Shown here: positions 27,691 to 28,250 of the stretch, piece by piece
Numbering within the stretch: position 1 is the stretch's first letter
Layout: each line of letters starts with the position of its first letter
Source of the DNA: Diaporthe sp. PMI_573
Lineage: Eukaryota > Ascomycota > Sordariomycetes > Diaporthales > Diaporthaceae
Length of the DNA stretch: 28,250 nt
Direction of reading: 5' to 3'
Assembly (NCBI GenBank): GCA_021399435.1
Contig: JAJTUP010000194.1
Coordinates: 1-28,250, forward strand
The notes under the pieces: generated by a model
What the model was told of the DNA's origin: nothing
Seen by the model: only the letters and a program-made list of their open reading frames with translations
Databases searched by the model: none
Program-made: the position numbers and the translations under genes

Positions 27691-28250
27691 ATCGTGGTGG
27701 CGACGAGGTCGGCGACTTCATGAAGCTATGCTTAGATAACGGCCAGAGACCTGTCGCCTGCCAGCCAGAACGAATATTTGACTCTATAAGGCCAAATACA
27801 AAAAAGGCAAGGGTTATTTTCTTACATACTTGGATGCCCACATTGCGCAGACAACAAGGAGTTGGATGGAGCCTGGCGCCTTTGTTGCGATCTCAAACTG
27901 CAACGCCCAATTGGAGTACGGCAAGACGGAGGCAAACACAAACGGCAATTCCAACGTTTTGATGACCGCTATATTACCTAAATCAGACATATTCGATTAA
28001 TGCTTTCGATTCAGCTGTCGCTAGATATGAAATCCATCTGTGCTCTCCTATGGTCCTTCACCAGATCTACTGATTCTTGCCACATACAGTGCAAGATTCC
28101 CACGCCTCGCAGGGATCCCAGCACGAATCATAGCAGAATTCAGCGATTGTGTTTGGAAATGCAATCAGGGCAATAGCTTCCCACATTGTGGGTAGACGTC
28201 GATGTTGTGTAGTTCCGGCAACCTGTGCTCCCTTCTTGTCGTGTTCCGCA
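27691..28250 (+). other. Unassigned 3' edge with a short open frame
   Basis: A frame at about 27782-28000 (no ATG) reads YKAKYKKGKGYFLTYLDAHI, WMEPGAFVAISNCNAQLEY and LPKSDIFD before a stop. The residue mix is protein-like, but no start, family or splice sites could be tied to it. The rest of the edge shows nothing. Confidence 0.3.

Overview
The window looks like a filamentous ascomycete (Pezizomycotina, probably a Sordariomycete). The evidence is short GT-AG introns of about 53-86 bp with CTAAC-like branch points, a Zn2Cys6 regulator, a microsomal P450, a secreted GH43 enzyme, and fungal copia, hAT and pogo-type transposons. No tRNA, rRNA or CRISPR array was recognised.

Layout: (a) 1-6389, the 3' two thirds of a Ty1/copia retrotransposon (integrase, reverse transcriptase, RNase H, 3' LTR at 6186-6389). 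A 3027-bp hAT element (2827-5853) with terminal inverted repeats and a clean 8-bp target duplication is inserted in its 3' untranslated part. (b) 6390-12558, the best preserved host segment: a Zn2Cys6 transcription factor (6957-8453), a possible solo LTR (8981-9250) and a five-exon P450 (9992-11821). (c) 12559-15078, a secreted GH43 gene cut off in mid-coding sequence, then the end of a second hAT element, then the C-terminal part of an FtsJ-like methyltransferase; this reads as a rearrangement breakpoint. (d) 15188-19231, broken fragments: a Cys-rich reverse-strand relic, a C2H2/'EVR'-type relic, and a decayed third hAT with an AT-rich CAATA-repeat end. (e) 20474-21748, a secreted, possibly kievitone-hydratase-like gene with one frameshift. 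(f) 22200-22346, a foldback. (g) 22610-25976, a fourth hAT with perfect 20-bp terminal repeats. (h) 25977-28250, a vacuolar Ca2+/H+ exchanger fragment and the tail of a pogo/Fot-like transposase.

Likely functional host genes are the regulator, the P450 and perhaps the secreted lipocalin/hydratase-like gene. The rest is a transposon graveyard typical of a fast-evolving fungal compartment. All four in-frame nonsense codons in the two best hAT transposases can be explained by CpA-to-TpA change, the preferred RIP context.

The least explained signal is a dense dispersed array of YCGTRCGR motifs. I counted 35 CGTGCG/CGCACG/CGTACG sites in about 3.3 kb of copia sequence, in all reading frames and in noncoding and LTR parts, and none by eye in the 3-kb hAT nested within it.
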